From: Steroidobacter agaridevorans
GTDB lineage: Bacteria > Pseudomonadota > Gammaproteobacteria > Steroidobacterales > Steroidobacteraceae
Direction: 5' to 3'
Assembly (NCBI RefSeq): GCF_009932555.1
Contig: NZ_BLJO01000001.1
Span: 130,573-194,572, forward strand
Length of the DNA: 64,000 nt
The position numbers and the translations under genes were made by a program. The notes under the pieces are model-generated. The model saw nothing but the letters and a program-made list of their open reading frames with translations, did not search any database and was not told the origin of the DNA. Positions 53,146-63,301 of the stretch are shown here, in pieces. Every line of letters starts with the position of its first letter. Positions within the stretch are counted from its first letter, which is position 1.

Positions 53146-53395
53146 CGTTTGGGCAATCGGCAGGGACTATGAGAAGCCTGGCGGTTCCAGGGTTCGACAA
53201 AACGGCAGGACAGCGTGGCTTCGGGATCGCCTGCGCGTCAGTCTTCAGCGTGATGTATGCATTGACGTGTCCGAGCGCTCTGGAAACGGTCGCGATGTTC
53301 TCGCCCGCTTCGAGCAGGTTGCTCGCCCAGGAATGGCGGAGATCGTGAAAGCGGACTCGACGAATTTCCGCCCGATCCAATGCTGGATAGAAGCC
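53130..53395 (-). pseudogene. Tyrosine recombinase C-terminal remnant
   Basis: The - strand reads RVRFHDLRHSWASNLLEAGE then NIATVSRALGHVNAYITLK, the HxxR and LGH segments of a phage-type tyrosine recombinase. A stop lies just upstream (about 53397), no N-terminal part is found, and after LGH the nucleophile Tyr motif is not recognisable. The frame then runs through the antisense of the terminator and tRNA end, as is common for integrases beside tRNA genes. It differs from the intact recombinase at 49103. Confidence 0.75.
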
Positions 53396-53513
53396 CCGGC
53401 GCTAATCGCAACGGTGGTATCGGCCGTGCCGTGAACGATATCGGGCCAAAAAGGCGCCTGGGGATACACATACGAGGCTGCCTGGAAAGCGGAGCACCAT
53501 TGATTTGTCACGC

Positions 53514-56453
53514 CTACCGAATGACGAGCAACCAGTCGCGCGTGCCGTCGGCGTGTAAGCCAGGCGTCGTGACTCTACCCGAACCGTCGATGATCGCCGG
53601 CTGCGACACCGTAGCGTCGGTCGGGTCCACCCAGGTAGCCGTGTAACCAGGTAACAGCAGCGTCAGATCGAGCGTAATCGTGCGAGCGTTTGTGTTGCCC
53701 GTGTTGGTCGGCACGTAGATCACGGCTTGTGACTTGTCCGGCGTCTGAGCCGCCGTCACATAGTCGTTAGCCCGCACGTCGAGGCTTTGGTCGGTCGTAA
53801 TCTTCGTACCGCGACCGGCAATCACGAGCGGCGTGGCTTCATCCGGGACTAACAAGTGCCAGTTGAGCGTCGAGAATAGATTACGATTCTTCGTCGCCTG
53901 CAAAATCCACGTTGTGCCCAGACGGGTCTGCCAGGCGTCCAGGAACTGCCAATCTTCCGTGCCGAGAATCTCACCGGGGCTGCCACTCGTTAGCGCCCAG
54001 AGTTGCTGGCGGCGAAGCGTTTCGTCCGTGGTGGGCAGACTGCCGTACCAGTCCTCTCGTTCGTAGTTGCCCTCGCCAAAAAGCGCCGGACGCGGGTCTC
54101 GGACTCCGGGCGCCCGATTGTAAGCTCGCAGCACTTTTTGGTAAGTCGTGGTGTAGGTGTAGACGAAGTTCCACTGCGCCAGCCGTTCGTAGAAGGCGAT
54201 GTCGGTAGTCACTGTCTCGTTACCCAACTGGGTGCTGAATAACCGCGTGTCACCCGCGGCACGGATGCCGTTCAACAGGTTCTGGAATTGTCCATTGATG
54301 ATGTTGTCCCAACCGTTATAGTCGCCACCGGCGTTCCAGATGATGTTTGGATAGCCAGCATACCTCGTCGCCACCATCTGACCGTACGTGTAAATGCTGG
54401 CGTTGGACTTACCTGCGAACACGCCGTCCGGTAGCGTGTTCCAACCATCCATCGGGTACAAAATGACCGTGATGCCATGGTTCATGAGGATGGTCATGTA
54501 GCTATCGATCCGAGTCCAGTACGCCTCGTTCCAGGAAGTAACATCCCCTCCGTTGAACGGCAGAACACCATCATAGGTCGCGCCGCTCGCAGCCGGGCAG
54601 CCGTTAGTCGTATGGCCGATCAAAGCTACGATCGCCGTGTTGAAGCCGAGGCTTTCGCGGTTCGCCGCCCATAGCTCGACGTCAGCCGCCGACAGGTTAC
54701 AAAACATCGACCAAGGCGAATCGGCCTTGATCAGAATCGGATCGCCCACCTGGTCTACGAAGTAGCGAGAGTTCGAGGACAGACCGGTTACGTATCGCCG
54801 GGTCTGGACGTTGTCCACCGTCACATTGACCGCAGCCGTATTGGTGTTGCCGGCAACGTCTCGAGCCACCGCCGTCAGCTGCACGATACCGTTTTCAGCA
54901 CTCGTCGAATTCCATGTCACGCTATAAGGCGCCGAGGCATCTTCGCTGGCGATCAGCGCACCATTGGCATAAAACCTCACGCCTACGACACCCACGTTGT
55001 CGCTGGCATTGGCGCTCACGACCACGCTGCCCGATACCGTCGCACCTTGCGCCGGACTCGAGATGCTCACATTCGGAGCAACGGTGTCCGGGTCAGCCTC
55101 ACTGTTGTCTGTGGGCGAGCTGCATCCTGGGTCATCGGCGTCGACCCGCGAGTCGCCGTCGTTGTCCACGCCATCGCTACATTGCGGCAACACCGTCACT
55201 GTGGCGGAAGCCACCGCCTGGCCGCCAGGTCCGACGCAAGTCAGGGTGTAGGTGGAGTTGGCCGCGATACCACTCTTGACCTCTGAGCCGCTGGTTGCCT
55301 TGCCTCCACTCCAGCTGCCTGAAGCGTTGCAGTTGGTCGCATTCACGGTGCTCCAAGTGAGCGTTGAAGACCCGCCGCCGGCCACGACGCTCGGGATAGC
55401 CGTAATCGCCGCGGTCGGCGCTGCAGGTGACAAGAACGTGGTAGCCGAGCTGGATACGCTGTGGGCGCTCTGGTTACCCGCGACGTCGTAAGCACGAACC
55501 GTATATGTGTATGTCGTGTTCGGCGTGAGACCGGCATCTTGGAAAGTCGTTGCGCTGGTTGTCGTGCGCTCCACGCTATCGCGGAAGATGCGGTAACCGG
55601 CAACAGCAACGTCGTCGGTGGAAGCTATCCAGGACAAATTGATCTGGTTATGCGAGACCGCACTTGCGCCGAACCCATCCGGCACGCTCGGCGAGACGCT
55701 GTCAGATCCACTCAACCTTATTTCATTGACTTCAGCCAAACTCAGGGCGCGGGCGTACAACCAGGTGTCATCAACCTGACCATTCGAGTAAGACCCCTGT
55801 ATCCCTCCAATATTGAGCGGAGTCGTATTGACAGTCGTCGTGGCCGGAACCGTGCCATTGAAAGTCAGCGTCCTCTGAACGCCGTCGACGTATGCTTTCA
55901 GCCGGTTCGCGTTGCCGCTGAGCGTACCGTCATAAACCAGAGCCACGTGGTGCCAAGCGGTGTCGCTGAGAGTGAGGTACCCGTATGTATCCGAGCCATT
56001 GCTGAGCTGGAAGTACAGACTGCCGTCTTCCCAAGCCTCGATTGCCACGTCATGGTTAGTGGTTTGCTTACCCACCAGCACCATGCCTCCAGTCACCGAC
56101 CGCTTCAACCAGGTCGCCAATGTCAGCTTGTTTACGCCATTGATCGCTGCAATATCGCCCAGCTCTACATTGTCGGTCTCATTGAGGGCCAGGCCATTAC
56201 CAACGACGCCAGCTGTCCAGGTCGGCGTTCCGGAAAAAGTACCATTGTGACCATTGCCGCTATCGTCATTCAGCACAGTCCCGCTTGACTGGTCATAGCT
56301 CCAGTGGGCCACCAGATCCGTAGTCGAGGGCACGGCTGCTACATCGTTACTGACGACGAGAAGCGCCAGCGCCGCACACAGCAATAGGCCGAAGTATCTG
56401 GCCCCCTCTGCTAACGATGACAGTCCTGTTGTCACCTGGAATGACTTGGCCAT
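53514..56453 (-). CDS. Large secreted glycosidase-like protein (LamG, Fn3, DUF4038)
   Basis: The start MAKSFQ at 56453 is chosen; the frame also opens at 56546. It has a signal peptide near 17-38. Domains (approximate): a LamG/concanavalin-like lectin (38-240: HWSYDQSSGTVLNDDSGNGH, DTAWHHVALVYDG), Fn3 (251-335), an Ig-like domain, a calcium-binding loop near 423 (CSDGVDNDGDSRVDADDPGC), a second Ig-like domain, then from about 555 a DUF4038 TIM-barrel (apiosidase-like). The barrel has DQVGDPILIKADSPWSMF, NIIWNAGGDYNGWDN and ALFGEGNYE. The last 80 residues resemble the collagen-binding-like beta domain that often follows DUF4038. It probably attacks plant or microbial polysaccharides outside the cell. 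It lies next to the tRNA/integrase site and may be cargo. Confidence 0.85.
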   Translation of the reverse strand: MAKSFQVTTGLSSLAEGARYFGLLLCAALALLVVSNDVAAVPSTTDLVAHWSYDQSSGTVLNDDSGNGHNGTFSGTPTWTAGVVGNGLALNETDNVELGDIAAINGVNKLTLATWLKRSVTGGMVLVGKQTTNHDVAIEAWEDGSLYFQLSNGSDTYGYLTLSDTAWHHVALVYDGTLSGNANRLKAYVDGVQRTLTFNGTVPATTTVNTTPLNIGGIQGSYSNGQVDDTWLYARALSLAEVNEIRLSGSDSVSPSVPDGFGASAVSHNQINLSWIASTDDVAVAGYRIFRDSVERTTTSATTFQDAGLTPNTTYTYTVRAYDVAGNQSAHSVSSSATTFLSPAAPTAAITAIPSVVAGGGSSTLTWSTVNATNCNASGSWSGGKATSGSEVKSGIAANSTYTLTCVGPGGQAVASATVTVLPQCSDGVDNDGDSRVDADDPGCSSPTDNSEADPDTVAPNVSISSPAQGATVSGSVVVSANASDNVGVVGVRFYANGALIASEDASAPYSVTWNSTSAENGIVQLTAVARDVAGNTNTAAVNVTVDNVQTRRYVTGLSSNSRYFVDQVGDPILIKADSPWSMFCNLSAADVELWAANRESLGFNTAIVALIGHTTNGCPAASGATYDGVLPFNGGDVTSWNEAYWTRIDSYMTILMNHGITVILYPMDGWNTLPDGVFAGKSNASIYTYGQMVATRYAGYPNIIWNAGGDYNGWDNIINGQFQNLLNGIRAAGDTRLFSTQLGNETVTTDIAFYERLAQWNFVYTYTTTYQKVLRAYNRAPGVRDPRPALFGEGNYEREDWYGSLPTTDETLRRQQLWALTSGSPGEILGTEDWQFLDAWQTRLGTTWILQATKNRNLFSTLNWHLLVPDEATPLVIAGRGTKITTDQSLDVRANDYVTAAQTPDKSQAVIYVPTNTGNTNARTITLDLTLLLPGYTATWVDPTDATVSQPAIIDGSGRVTTPGLHADGTRDWLLVIR

Positions 56454-56880
56454 ATAGGTCCATCGGTCCTTGAACGTTGTCTGGGAAGCTTGCTGCGCGA
56501 GGAGTATCCAGAGCGCCACGATGGACATCAACGCACTTTCCGCCATTCACGACACCATTGGACGTGCGAAATTTTTTCGCGTGCCATTGACGGAAGAGCG
56601 GCCGTTGCGCGTGTTTCAGCAGCTACGCGATTAGCTGGCGCGGATGGCGCAAAGATCCAACCGGTCTGCGATTGCGCGCGGCCGGCGTGTCATCGAGGAT
56701 CGTCAGGACTTACTTAGGGCAACCTCGCTACGCTCGTTAACCGTCGTCGCTGTTGCACTCACGTTCGGCAGTCCAAGCCGCGTGCGCAAGGCGATCACTG
56801 GAACGATCGCGCCACGAGGGGGCAATTCCAGGCGCGGCGACGCTGACGTTATGAGTAACAGCCAGCGTCGTGCGCAGCGT
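56454..56880. other. No supported gene
   Basis: Besides the possible upstream extension of the glycosidase frame (to 56546) nothing is recognised. This gap separates two - strand genes. Confidence 0.35.
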
Positions 56881-59511
56881 CTACAGTCGCAAATTATTGA
56901 CGTAGACCTGCAGTTTATCCGGCGGCATGTTGTTCACCGCCTGCATCGTCTCCGCGGGGGTCAGGGGGCGTCCATCGGGGCTCAAAGTCTTGGCCCCACG
57001 GCGGCCCTCCTCCATGAGCAGAGGCACGACCGGGATGGATTGGTAATATTTGTCTTGACCCAGGTCGCCGATGATCCTGGCGGCCTCGGGAGTGAAGCCG
57101 GCATCGATCAGAAACTGATAGGACGCTTCGATCTTGGCGTTCTCGTCCCGCTGGCCGGCCAAGGCGCTGTTGCCGAACACCGAGATGCCCACCATTACCG
57201 CACCGGTCAGCGCGCCGGCCGGACCGGAGGACAAGGTCATCACGACCGTTCCTACGCCGCCGATCGCATGGAGGCCGGCCTCGACTTCCTTGTACGGACG
57301 ATCGGACAACAACGCATCGACCATTTTGGCGACATCGCCCGTTGCTGAAATCAGGCCGAGCGCGCGATTCCAGTTTTCGAAACGCACCTCGCCGCGGATC
57401 CCCCGCTGAGTGTCGGTGAACGGCGTGTCCGCACCGACCGGCACGCTGCCGGGCCGATGCATCAGATCGCGGATGTCCTTGTGCAGACCCGCGGCGTCGC
57501 CGAATGCGGCGATCGTATTGGCCCAGGTCGGATCACTGATCAGCTCGCTGGTGGATTTGGCGAAGATCAGACCCGCCGCTGCCACACCGATCGATCTGAA
57601 GGTGATACCAGCCGGTTGATCCGGGTTGAAGCCTTCGATGCCACGCAACGCGCTGTCGAACTGCTTCAGGCGTGTTTGCAGCAGGAGCGCATTGTCCCCT
57701 GGCACGTCCACCAGTTTCTCGAGCGCCGAGATCGCCTGCTGATACTGCGAGGCGTCCTTGCCCAGCATATTGGCGTAACGCTTGCCCAGTTGTTCCAACT
57801 GAGTTTTGGCGTTGGCGACACTGGCAGGATCGGTTCGGTCGAGGCCGGCGAACACCGCCAATGCGTTTTGTTGGATCGCGTCCGTGGCCAGGCGCTTGAG
57901 CAGTTCCGCGCCTTCCTTCGACACCTTGTTGACATCGAACAGGCTCAACATCGAGTCGGCCTCGGGGCCAACCAGAAAACTGCGATCGCGGGAAGCGGCG
58001 AGACCGATCGCCTGCAAGACCGAATCCTTGTTGGCGAGATCCTTCAGCTGCGATTCCAGCTCGGGATACGTCGCCTTCACGTCGGCGGGCAGGTCGTTGA
58101 GGCCGACGAGCGCCTGCTTGAGCTGGTTGCCGCTGTCGACCAGGCGCTGTTCCAACTCACGAAATTTCGTCTGCCACTGCGGATCTTTGCCGTTGACATA
58201 CTCCTCAACCGCCTTGGCGAGCGCCTCCGGCGGCAAGCCTTCGGCGTACTTCAGCACCCGGCCGAGCTCGGTGAGCATGCTCTGATATTCGGCCAGGTCG
58301 GCCTTGGCCCGTTGCTCCACAGCCTGCGCGCCTTGAAGGACGCCGCGCACGATGACGCCAGCTTCTTCAGTGCGTCCCTTCGCTTCCAGCTGCCGCGCCA
58401 ATTCCAGCCCCAGTGCGGGACTGGCCCCGTCGCGGATGGAATTGGAAATGTTTTCACTCAGCGGAACCCACTGTCCGCGCCAGTCGCCCGCATGAGCCAG
58501 ATAGGTGCTCGCGATGTCGCTGGTGAGTTGCTTCGCTTCGGGACTGTCGCCCAACGAACCCACGACACGCGCCATGTTCGTGTACGAAGTGCCGCCGAAC
58601 TTTTCGCCCGCGTACATCGGTTTGACCTCGGCGATCTTCATGATCGTGTCGAGGTTCTGCGTCACGACGGCGTAGGCCAGCTCTGGCGGCAGGCCGGCGG
58701 TCAGCTGAGCCAATCGTCCGGATGCGTCGTTCGCCGGTGTGACCCAGGCCCTGGGGTCGCCGTTGTCCTTGAAGTTCGCGAATGGCTCAGCGACCCACGG
58801 CTCAACCCGATCGCGCATCAAGCTTGCAAGCTCTGGGCTCGTGGCCAGTCGTGCACGCGCCTCCGGCGACATCGACTCCCACTGGCTCTTGAGTATGTTC
58901 ATCACGGCTTTGGCGTCGCCGCCGCCTCGCGCGACATCGAGCGCGAATGTGACTTCGTGATCGACTTTCAGCTCGCCAACAATTTCCTTCACCACGGACA
59001 CCGTCTGCGGATCGTTGCCATAGCGTGCCGCGATGCTGATGCCGTAGTGCTCGATCCCTTCGGTGTCATACACAGCACCCGTCGGTCTCGCGCGGTATTC
59101 CGCGGCGTATCGGTCCTGCATCTCCGCCTCGATGGCAGCTTTCAATTCCGCCCGCGCCTCTGGCGTCGGCGACTGCTGATACTTCAGAACCGCCGCGTCG
59201 ACTCGTTCCTTTGGCGACAGCGTACGTCCGTCCGCAGGCGCTGCCATGTTGAATACCTCGACTGTCTCGGACTCATCCACGGGGATCTGCAACGTCTCGT
59301 CCGGATACAGCGTCTCCCAGTTGAGGATCTGCGGATTGGCGTCTTTGATACGTTGTTCGAATACCGGACGCGGCGTCTCGCCGCGGTACTGGTCCGATAT
59401 CAGTGCGACGGTTTCACCGCGCTTGATGGTATGTGTCACCGTCGGCTTTACAGTGTCGACCAGAGCCTGAAAGGTGCGCGCTACGGAAGTGAACGCATCG
59501 ATAAATGCCAT
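56881..59511 (-). CDS. 876-residue LysM protein of unknown role
   Basis: Residues 25-78 form a LysM domain (THTIKRGETVALISDQYRGE, ILNWETLYPDETLQIPVDES), which binds peptidoglycan or chitin. No signal peptide is visible. Residues 95-640 are almost all helical, with long charged segments (ARAELKAAIEAEMQDRYAAE, TKFRELEQRLVDSGNQLKQA). Near 745-785 there is a Gly/Ala-rich hydrophobic part (HAIGGVGTVVMTLSSGPAGA) that could insert in a membrane. The end MQAVNNMPPDKLQVYVNNLR is helical. It may be a secreted effector or a large structural protein. No immunity gene or secretion gene is next to it. I do not recognise the family. Confidence 0.65.
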   Translation of the reverse strand: MAFIDAFTSVARTFQALVDTVKPTVTHTIKRGETVALISDQYRGETPRPVFEQRIKDANPQILNWETLYPDETLQIPVDESETVEVFNMAAPADGRTLSPKERVDAAVLKYQQSPTPEARAELKAAIEAEMQDRYAAEYRARPTGAVYDTEGIEHYGISIAARYGNDPQTVSVVKEIVGELKVDHEVTFALDVARGGGDAKAVMNILKSQWESMSPEARARLATSPELASLMRDRVEPWVAEPFANFKDNGDPRAWVTPANDASGRLAQLTAGLPPELAYAVVTQNLDTIMKIAEVKPMYAGEKFGGTSYTNMARVVGSLGDSPEAKQLTSDIASTYLAHAGDWRGQWVPLSENISNSIRDGASPALGLELARQLEAKGRTEEAGVIVRGVLQGAQAVEQRAKADLAEYQSMLTELGRVLKYAEGLPPEALAKAVEEYVNGKDPQWQTKFRELEQRLVDSGNQLKQALVGLNDLPADVKATYPELESQLKDLANKDSVLQAIGLAASRDRSFLVGPEADSMLSLFDVNKVSKEGAELLKRLATDAIQQNALAVFAGLDRTDPASVANAKTQLEQLGKRYANMLGKDASQYQQAISALEKLVDVPGDNALLLQTRLKQFDSALRGIEGFNPDQPAGITFRSIGVAAAGLIFAKSTSELISDPTWANTIAAFGDAAGLHKDIRDLMHRPGSVPVGADTPFTDTQRGIRGEVRFENWNRALGLISATGDVAKMVDALLSDRPYKEVEAGLHAIGGVGTVVMTLSSGPAGALTGAVMVGISVFGNSALAGQRDENAKIEASYQFLIDAGFTPEAARIIGDLGQDKYYQSIPVVPLLMEEGRRGAKTLSPDGRPLTPAETMQAVNNMPPDKLQVYVNNLRL

Positions 59512-59756
59512 GGGTATGCACCTGTTGAACGAGCGACTTGATCACATCGATATTTGACAGGTCTCGACATTACCTAACATGTACGCCATCGCCACGAATC
59601 GCCCGCAAAAGAACGCCTAGCCCCCGACGATTGCGGACTGGCGGTCGTCGGCAACCTTTACAAGGGACTCCGTCGCCAATCGGCGTCGTATGCACCGCTG
59701 TACAGGCTCAACATCACGTACAACAATCGGTGTGCGATAGGGAGGTTGGCGGCTCG

Positions 59757-60356
59757 ATGCCGGCAGCAGCGTCCAAAAAACGCGACGGATATTCGCAAGT
59801 TAAGGGAACTCGAGTGCTGGAAAGCCATCGCCGTCATGAGCTTGAACCGTCGATCGAGGCTTTATTGCCCGCGGTGTATGACGAGCTGCGGCGACTTGCG
59901 GCGACCCAAATAGCCAGGCGTGCGCACGATGCGACGTTACAACCCACGGCCCTCGTACATGAAGCCTGGCTGCGCCTGACCCGCTCAGAATCCGCCGACT
60001 GGGAAAGTCGTGCCCATTTTATCGCGGCGGCCGCCGAAGCCATGCGGCATATATTGATCGACCGCGCTCGCCGGCGTCGGGCATTACGACACGGCGGCGG
60101 AAATCATCACGTCAATGTGGATGAAGTCGATCTTGCCGCAACCTCGGAAGAGGATGACCAGTTGCTTGCCGTCAGCACGGCCATCGACAAACTGGAAGGC
60201 GAACATCCGCAAGTCGCCGAACTGGTGAAGCTTCGGTACTTCGTCGGCCTGGAGGTCAAGGAAGCAGCGCTGGCTCTAAATGTCTCGCGCGCGACGGCGA
60301 ATCGTTGGTGGACGTTCGCGAGAACGTGGATCTATAGCGAGCTGCGCAGTTCCTGA
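59757..60356 (+). CDS. ECF sigma factor of the kinase-linked type
   Basis: ATG 59757 has GGAGG at 59741-59745 (long spacing of 11). The 199-residue protein belongs to the ECF subgroup that sits beside Ser/Thr kinases: region 2 with LLPAVYDELRRLAATQIARR and LVHEAWLRL, then HFIAAAAEAMRHILIDRARR, and region 4 with LVKLRYFVGLEVKEAALALN and SRATANRWWTFARTWIYSEL. No anti-sigma factor is present; the kinase 18 bases downstream is the likely control partner. In this group the kinase and the sigma factor are thought to act together in signal response. Confidence 0.9.
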   Translation: MPAAASKKRDGYSQVKGTRVLESHRRHELEPSIEALLPAVYDELRRLAATQIARRAHDATLQPTALVHEAWLRLTRSESADWESRAHFIAAAAEAMRHILIDRARRRRALRHGGGNHHVNVDEVDLAATSEEDDQLLAVSTAIDKLEGEHPQVAELVKLRYFVGLEVKEAALALNVSRATANRWWTFARTWIYSELRSS

Positions 60357-60374
60357 CCCCGCGGCCCATCTAAC

Positions 60375-63206
60375 ATGAACCAGAGGCTGCAGCAGGAAGA
60401 AGCGCTGTTCTCTTCATCAATGGCGCTGCCCGAAGCCGAGCGCGTTCATTTTCTCGATCGGGCCTGCGGGAGCGATAAAGAGTTGCGGGCGCGTATCGAA
60501 GCACTGCTTGCCAGTGTGCAGCCCGCGGCGGAGCTCATCTTACCCCTCCTCCCCTTCGAGGCGCGCGCGTCCGCGGACTGGCTCGACGATCAGGTGGATG
60601 GCGAACGCATTGGCTCTTATACGCTGCTGGAACAAATCGGCGAGGGCGGCTGTGGCGTCGTTTATCTGGCCGAGCAGTCCGAGCCCCTGCAACGACAGGT
60701 CGCGCTGAAAGTCATCAAGCTCGGCATGGACACGCGAGCCGTGATCGCCCGCTTCCAGGCGGAGCGGCAAGTGCTCGCCATCATGGATCACCCAGGCATC
60801 GCCAAGGTGTTCGATGCCGGCTCGACACCGGCCGGTCGCCCCTACTTCGTGATGGAGCTGGTGCGGGGGATCAAGATCACCGACTACTGCACGCAATGTC
60901 AGCTCACGATCCCGGAACGGATCCGGCTGTTCATTCAAGTGTGTCACGCGATTCAGCACGCCCATTCGAAAGGGGTCATTCATCGCGACATCAAGCCTTC
61001 GAACATCCTGGTCACGTTGCATGCGGGCGCGCCGCTCGCCAAGGTAATCGACTTCGGCGTAGCCAAGGCGACGCAAGGCCGCCTGGACGATCACACCGGG
61101 TTCACGGCGTTCAACCAGTTCGTGGGCACGCCCGCCTACATGAGTCCCGAGCAGACTTATTCGGCCACCGGTGCGGTGGACGCGCAGAGCGATATCTATG
61201 GTCTGGGCGTGCTCTTATATGAGCTTTTGACAGGCCACCTGCCCTTTCAAGGCACGGTCGGCTCGGATTCGCAGATCGCCGACATCAAGCAGCGCATTCG
61301 AGGTGACGAGCCGCAGCGGCCGTCGCAAAAATTGCGTTCGCTCACGCCCGAAGAAGCGACTCGGACCGAGGCGCGATTTCGTTGCCCGATCGCGCAGCTG
61401 AGCAAACATCTGCAAGGTGAGCTGGATTGGATCGTACTACGCTGTCTGGAAAAGGAACCGGGCCGACGCTACGCCAGCGCCACCGAGCTGGCACAGGATC
61501 TGGAACGTCACTTGCGGCACGAGCCAGTGCTCGCACGGCCACAGACCGCCAGCTACGCGATGGCGAAGTTCGCGCGCCGGCATCGAAGCCTGGTCGCGGT
61601 ATTTTCTGCGTTCATCCTCATGCTGCTGCTCTCCATGGTAGTGAGTGCGTGGCTGGCCGTACGCGCAACCCAAGCCGAACAGCGAGCGCAGACCGAGGCC
61701 GCATCGAGAGAGCAAGTCATCAACTTTCTGCGTGACGACTTGCTCGCCCAGGCGGGACCGGACGAACAGCCGGACCCCGATGTGAAGCTGCGCACCGTGC
61801 TGGACCGTGCCGCCGCCAAGGCACGCGAACGCTTCACCAGCGAGCCGTTGCTCGAAGCCAATGTGCAGCAGACGCTCGCGACAACATACGACGCCTTGGG
61901 CGATTACGGCCAAGCCCGGCAACATCACGAGCGGGCTTTGGAGCTACGGCGCAAGCATCTCGGCGAGGATCATCCGGACACACTCAAGTCGCAGGCTTTT
62001 CTCGTCAGCATCATGATCGCCGAGGCCAGCTTCGAGGAGGCCGAGCCGCTGGCGAAGCAGACTTTGGAGCGCATGACACGCGTGCTCGGCCCCGAGCATT
62101 CCGAGACCTTGGCGCACACGGGCAATCTTGGCTTGCTGCTGTATGAGCGCGGCAAGTTCGAAGACATGGCGGAACTGCTTGCTCGCCTCCTGCCTCTGCA
62201 ACAGCGCGCACTGGGCGACGCGCATGAAGCGACGCTGTCGACGATGAACAATCTGGCGATCGCGTATCGCAATCTGGGCAGGTATGCGGAAGCGGCGGAG
62301 TTGCACACGCGCGAGCTCGCAATCTGCCGCAAGGCGTTCGGGCCAGAGCATCCCGGCACACTCACCTCGATGAACAATCTGGCGAACGCCAGGTCGGATC
62401 TGGGCCTGTTCGACGAAGCGCGCGCCCTCAACCTCGAAGCGCTCCAAAAGTCGCGTCGGGCCGCGGGAGAGAATCATCCGGAAACGCTCATCCTGCAGCA
62501 CAGCCTCGCCGCGAACTATCGCGATCTCGGCGACTTCGAAAGCGCGGAGCGCCTGCAGACCGACACCGTCGAGCGCGCGCGTAAAGTCAACGGCCCGACT
62601 CACACGAACACGCTGCGAGCCGAATCTTTTCTGGGCCAGATCTATCGGGATCGCCGCAAGCTGGATCAATCCGCGTCGTTGCACGAGAGTGTCATTAAAC
62701 GCGCGACGGCAACGTACGGTAGCGACAATCCCATCGCGATAATCACCTCCACGCATCTCGCCGAAACCTATCAGCAGCAAGGCAGACTGGCGGAGGCGGA
62801 AGAGTTGCTGCGCAAGCAAGCGCCGCTCGCGGTCGCAGCGTTCGGCGCAAACAACTCCTACACGCTCGATCTCAACGATTGCTTGGCTTCCGTGCTCATC
62901 GCGCGCGGAGAATTCGCAGCTGCGCTCGAGCTGCTGCGCGAGACGACAGCGCAACGACAACGTAATGCGCCGACCCATTGGAAGACATTGAATGCTCAAG
63001 TCCTGTTGGGCGCGGCATTGGCGGGCACCGGCATGGGTGCGAGTGCCGAGAAGATATTAATGCACACCTATGACGAGTTACTAACAAGTCGCCTGCCCGC
63101 CTACGAGGGGCGGTTACGCAAGCGCACCGCCAAGGCGCTCGTCGAGCTCTACACCGCCTGGAACAAGCCAGCGGAAGCCGCCCGCTGGCGCGATCGGATT
63201 TTGTGA
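60375..63206 (+). CDS. Membrane Ser/Thr protein kinase with TPR repeats
   Basis: The 943-residue protein has a cytoplasmic kinase domain (about 80-380): G-loop IGEGGCGVVYLAE near 88, catalytic Lys in VALKVIKLGMD near 110, HRDIKPSNILV near 202, DFGVAKA near 225 and APE-like GTPAYMSPEQ. One membrane helix follows near 405-425 (SAFILMLLLSMVVSAWLAV), then many TPR repeats (about 500-900) such as AEPLAKQTLERMTRVLGPEH and SMNNLANARSDLGLFDEARA, facing the periplasm. All kinase residues are present, so it should be active. It is coupled to the ECF sigma gene as in many planctomycete and proteobacterial pairs. Confidence 0.95.
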   Translation: MNQRLQQEEALFSSSMALPEAERVHFLDRACGSDKELRARIEALLASVQPAAELILPLLPFEARASADWLDDQVDGERIGSYTLLEQIGEGGCGVVYLAEQSEPLQRQVALKVIKLGMDTRAVIARFQAERQVLAIMDHPGIAKVFDAGSTPAGRPYFVMELVRGIKITDYCTQCQLTIPERIRLFIQVCHAIQHAHSKGVIHRDIKPSNILVTLHAGAPLAKVIDFGVAKATQGRLDDHTGFTAFNQFVGTPAYMSPEQTYSATGAVDAQSDIYGLGVLLYELLTGHLPFQGTVGSDSQIADIKQRIRGDEPQRPSQKLRSLTPEEATRTEARFRCPIAQLSKHLQGELDWIVLRCLEKEPGRRYASATELAQDLERHLRHEPVLARPQTASYAMAKFARRHRSLVAVFSAFILMLLLSMVVSAWLAVRATQAEQRAQTEAASREQVINFLRDDLLAQAGPDEQPDPDVKLRTVLDRAAAKARERFTSEPLLEANVQQTLATTYDALGDYGQARQHHERALELRRKHLGEDHPDTLKSQAFLVSIMIAEASFEEAEPLAKQTLERMTRVLGPEHSETLAHTGNLGLLLYERGKFEDMAELLARLLPLQQRALGDAHEATLSTMNNLAIAYRNLGRYAEAAELHTRELAICRKAFGPEHPGTLTSMNNLANARSDLGLFDEARALNLEALQKSRRAAGENHPETLILQHSLAANYRDLGDFESAERLQTDTVERARKVNGPTHTNTLRAESFLGQIYRDRRKLDQSASLHESVIKRATATYGSDNPIAIITSTHLAETYQQQGRLAEAEELLRKQAPLAVAAFGANNSYTLDLNDCLASVLIARGEFAAALELLRETTAQRQRNAPTHWKTLNAQVLLGAALAGTGMGASAEKILMHTYDELLTSRLPAYEGRLRKRTAKALVELYTAWNKPAEAARWRDRIL

Positions 63207-63216
63207 ACCCTCCTCG

Positions 63217-63272
63217 AGAGCCTTTTGGCTCTTAGATTTCGTATCTAGCAGTAGAGCCGCGCGTCGCGCGGC
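63217..63272 (+). terminator. Two hairpins after the kinase gene
   Basis: AGAGCC-TTTT-GGCTCT at 63217-63232, followed by TTAGATTT, is a weak terminator. GCCGCGC-GTC-GCGCGGC at 63256-63272 is a perfect 7-base stem with no T run. They end the sigma/kinase operon. Confidence 0.4.
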
Positions 63273-63301
63273 GTCGACTGACGAATATCGAAGGAGCAGG
63301 C

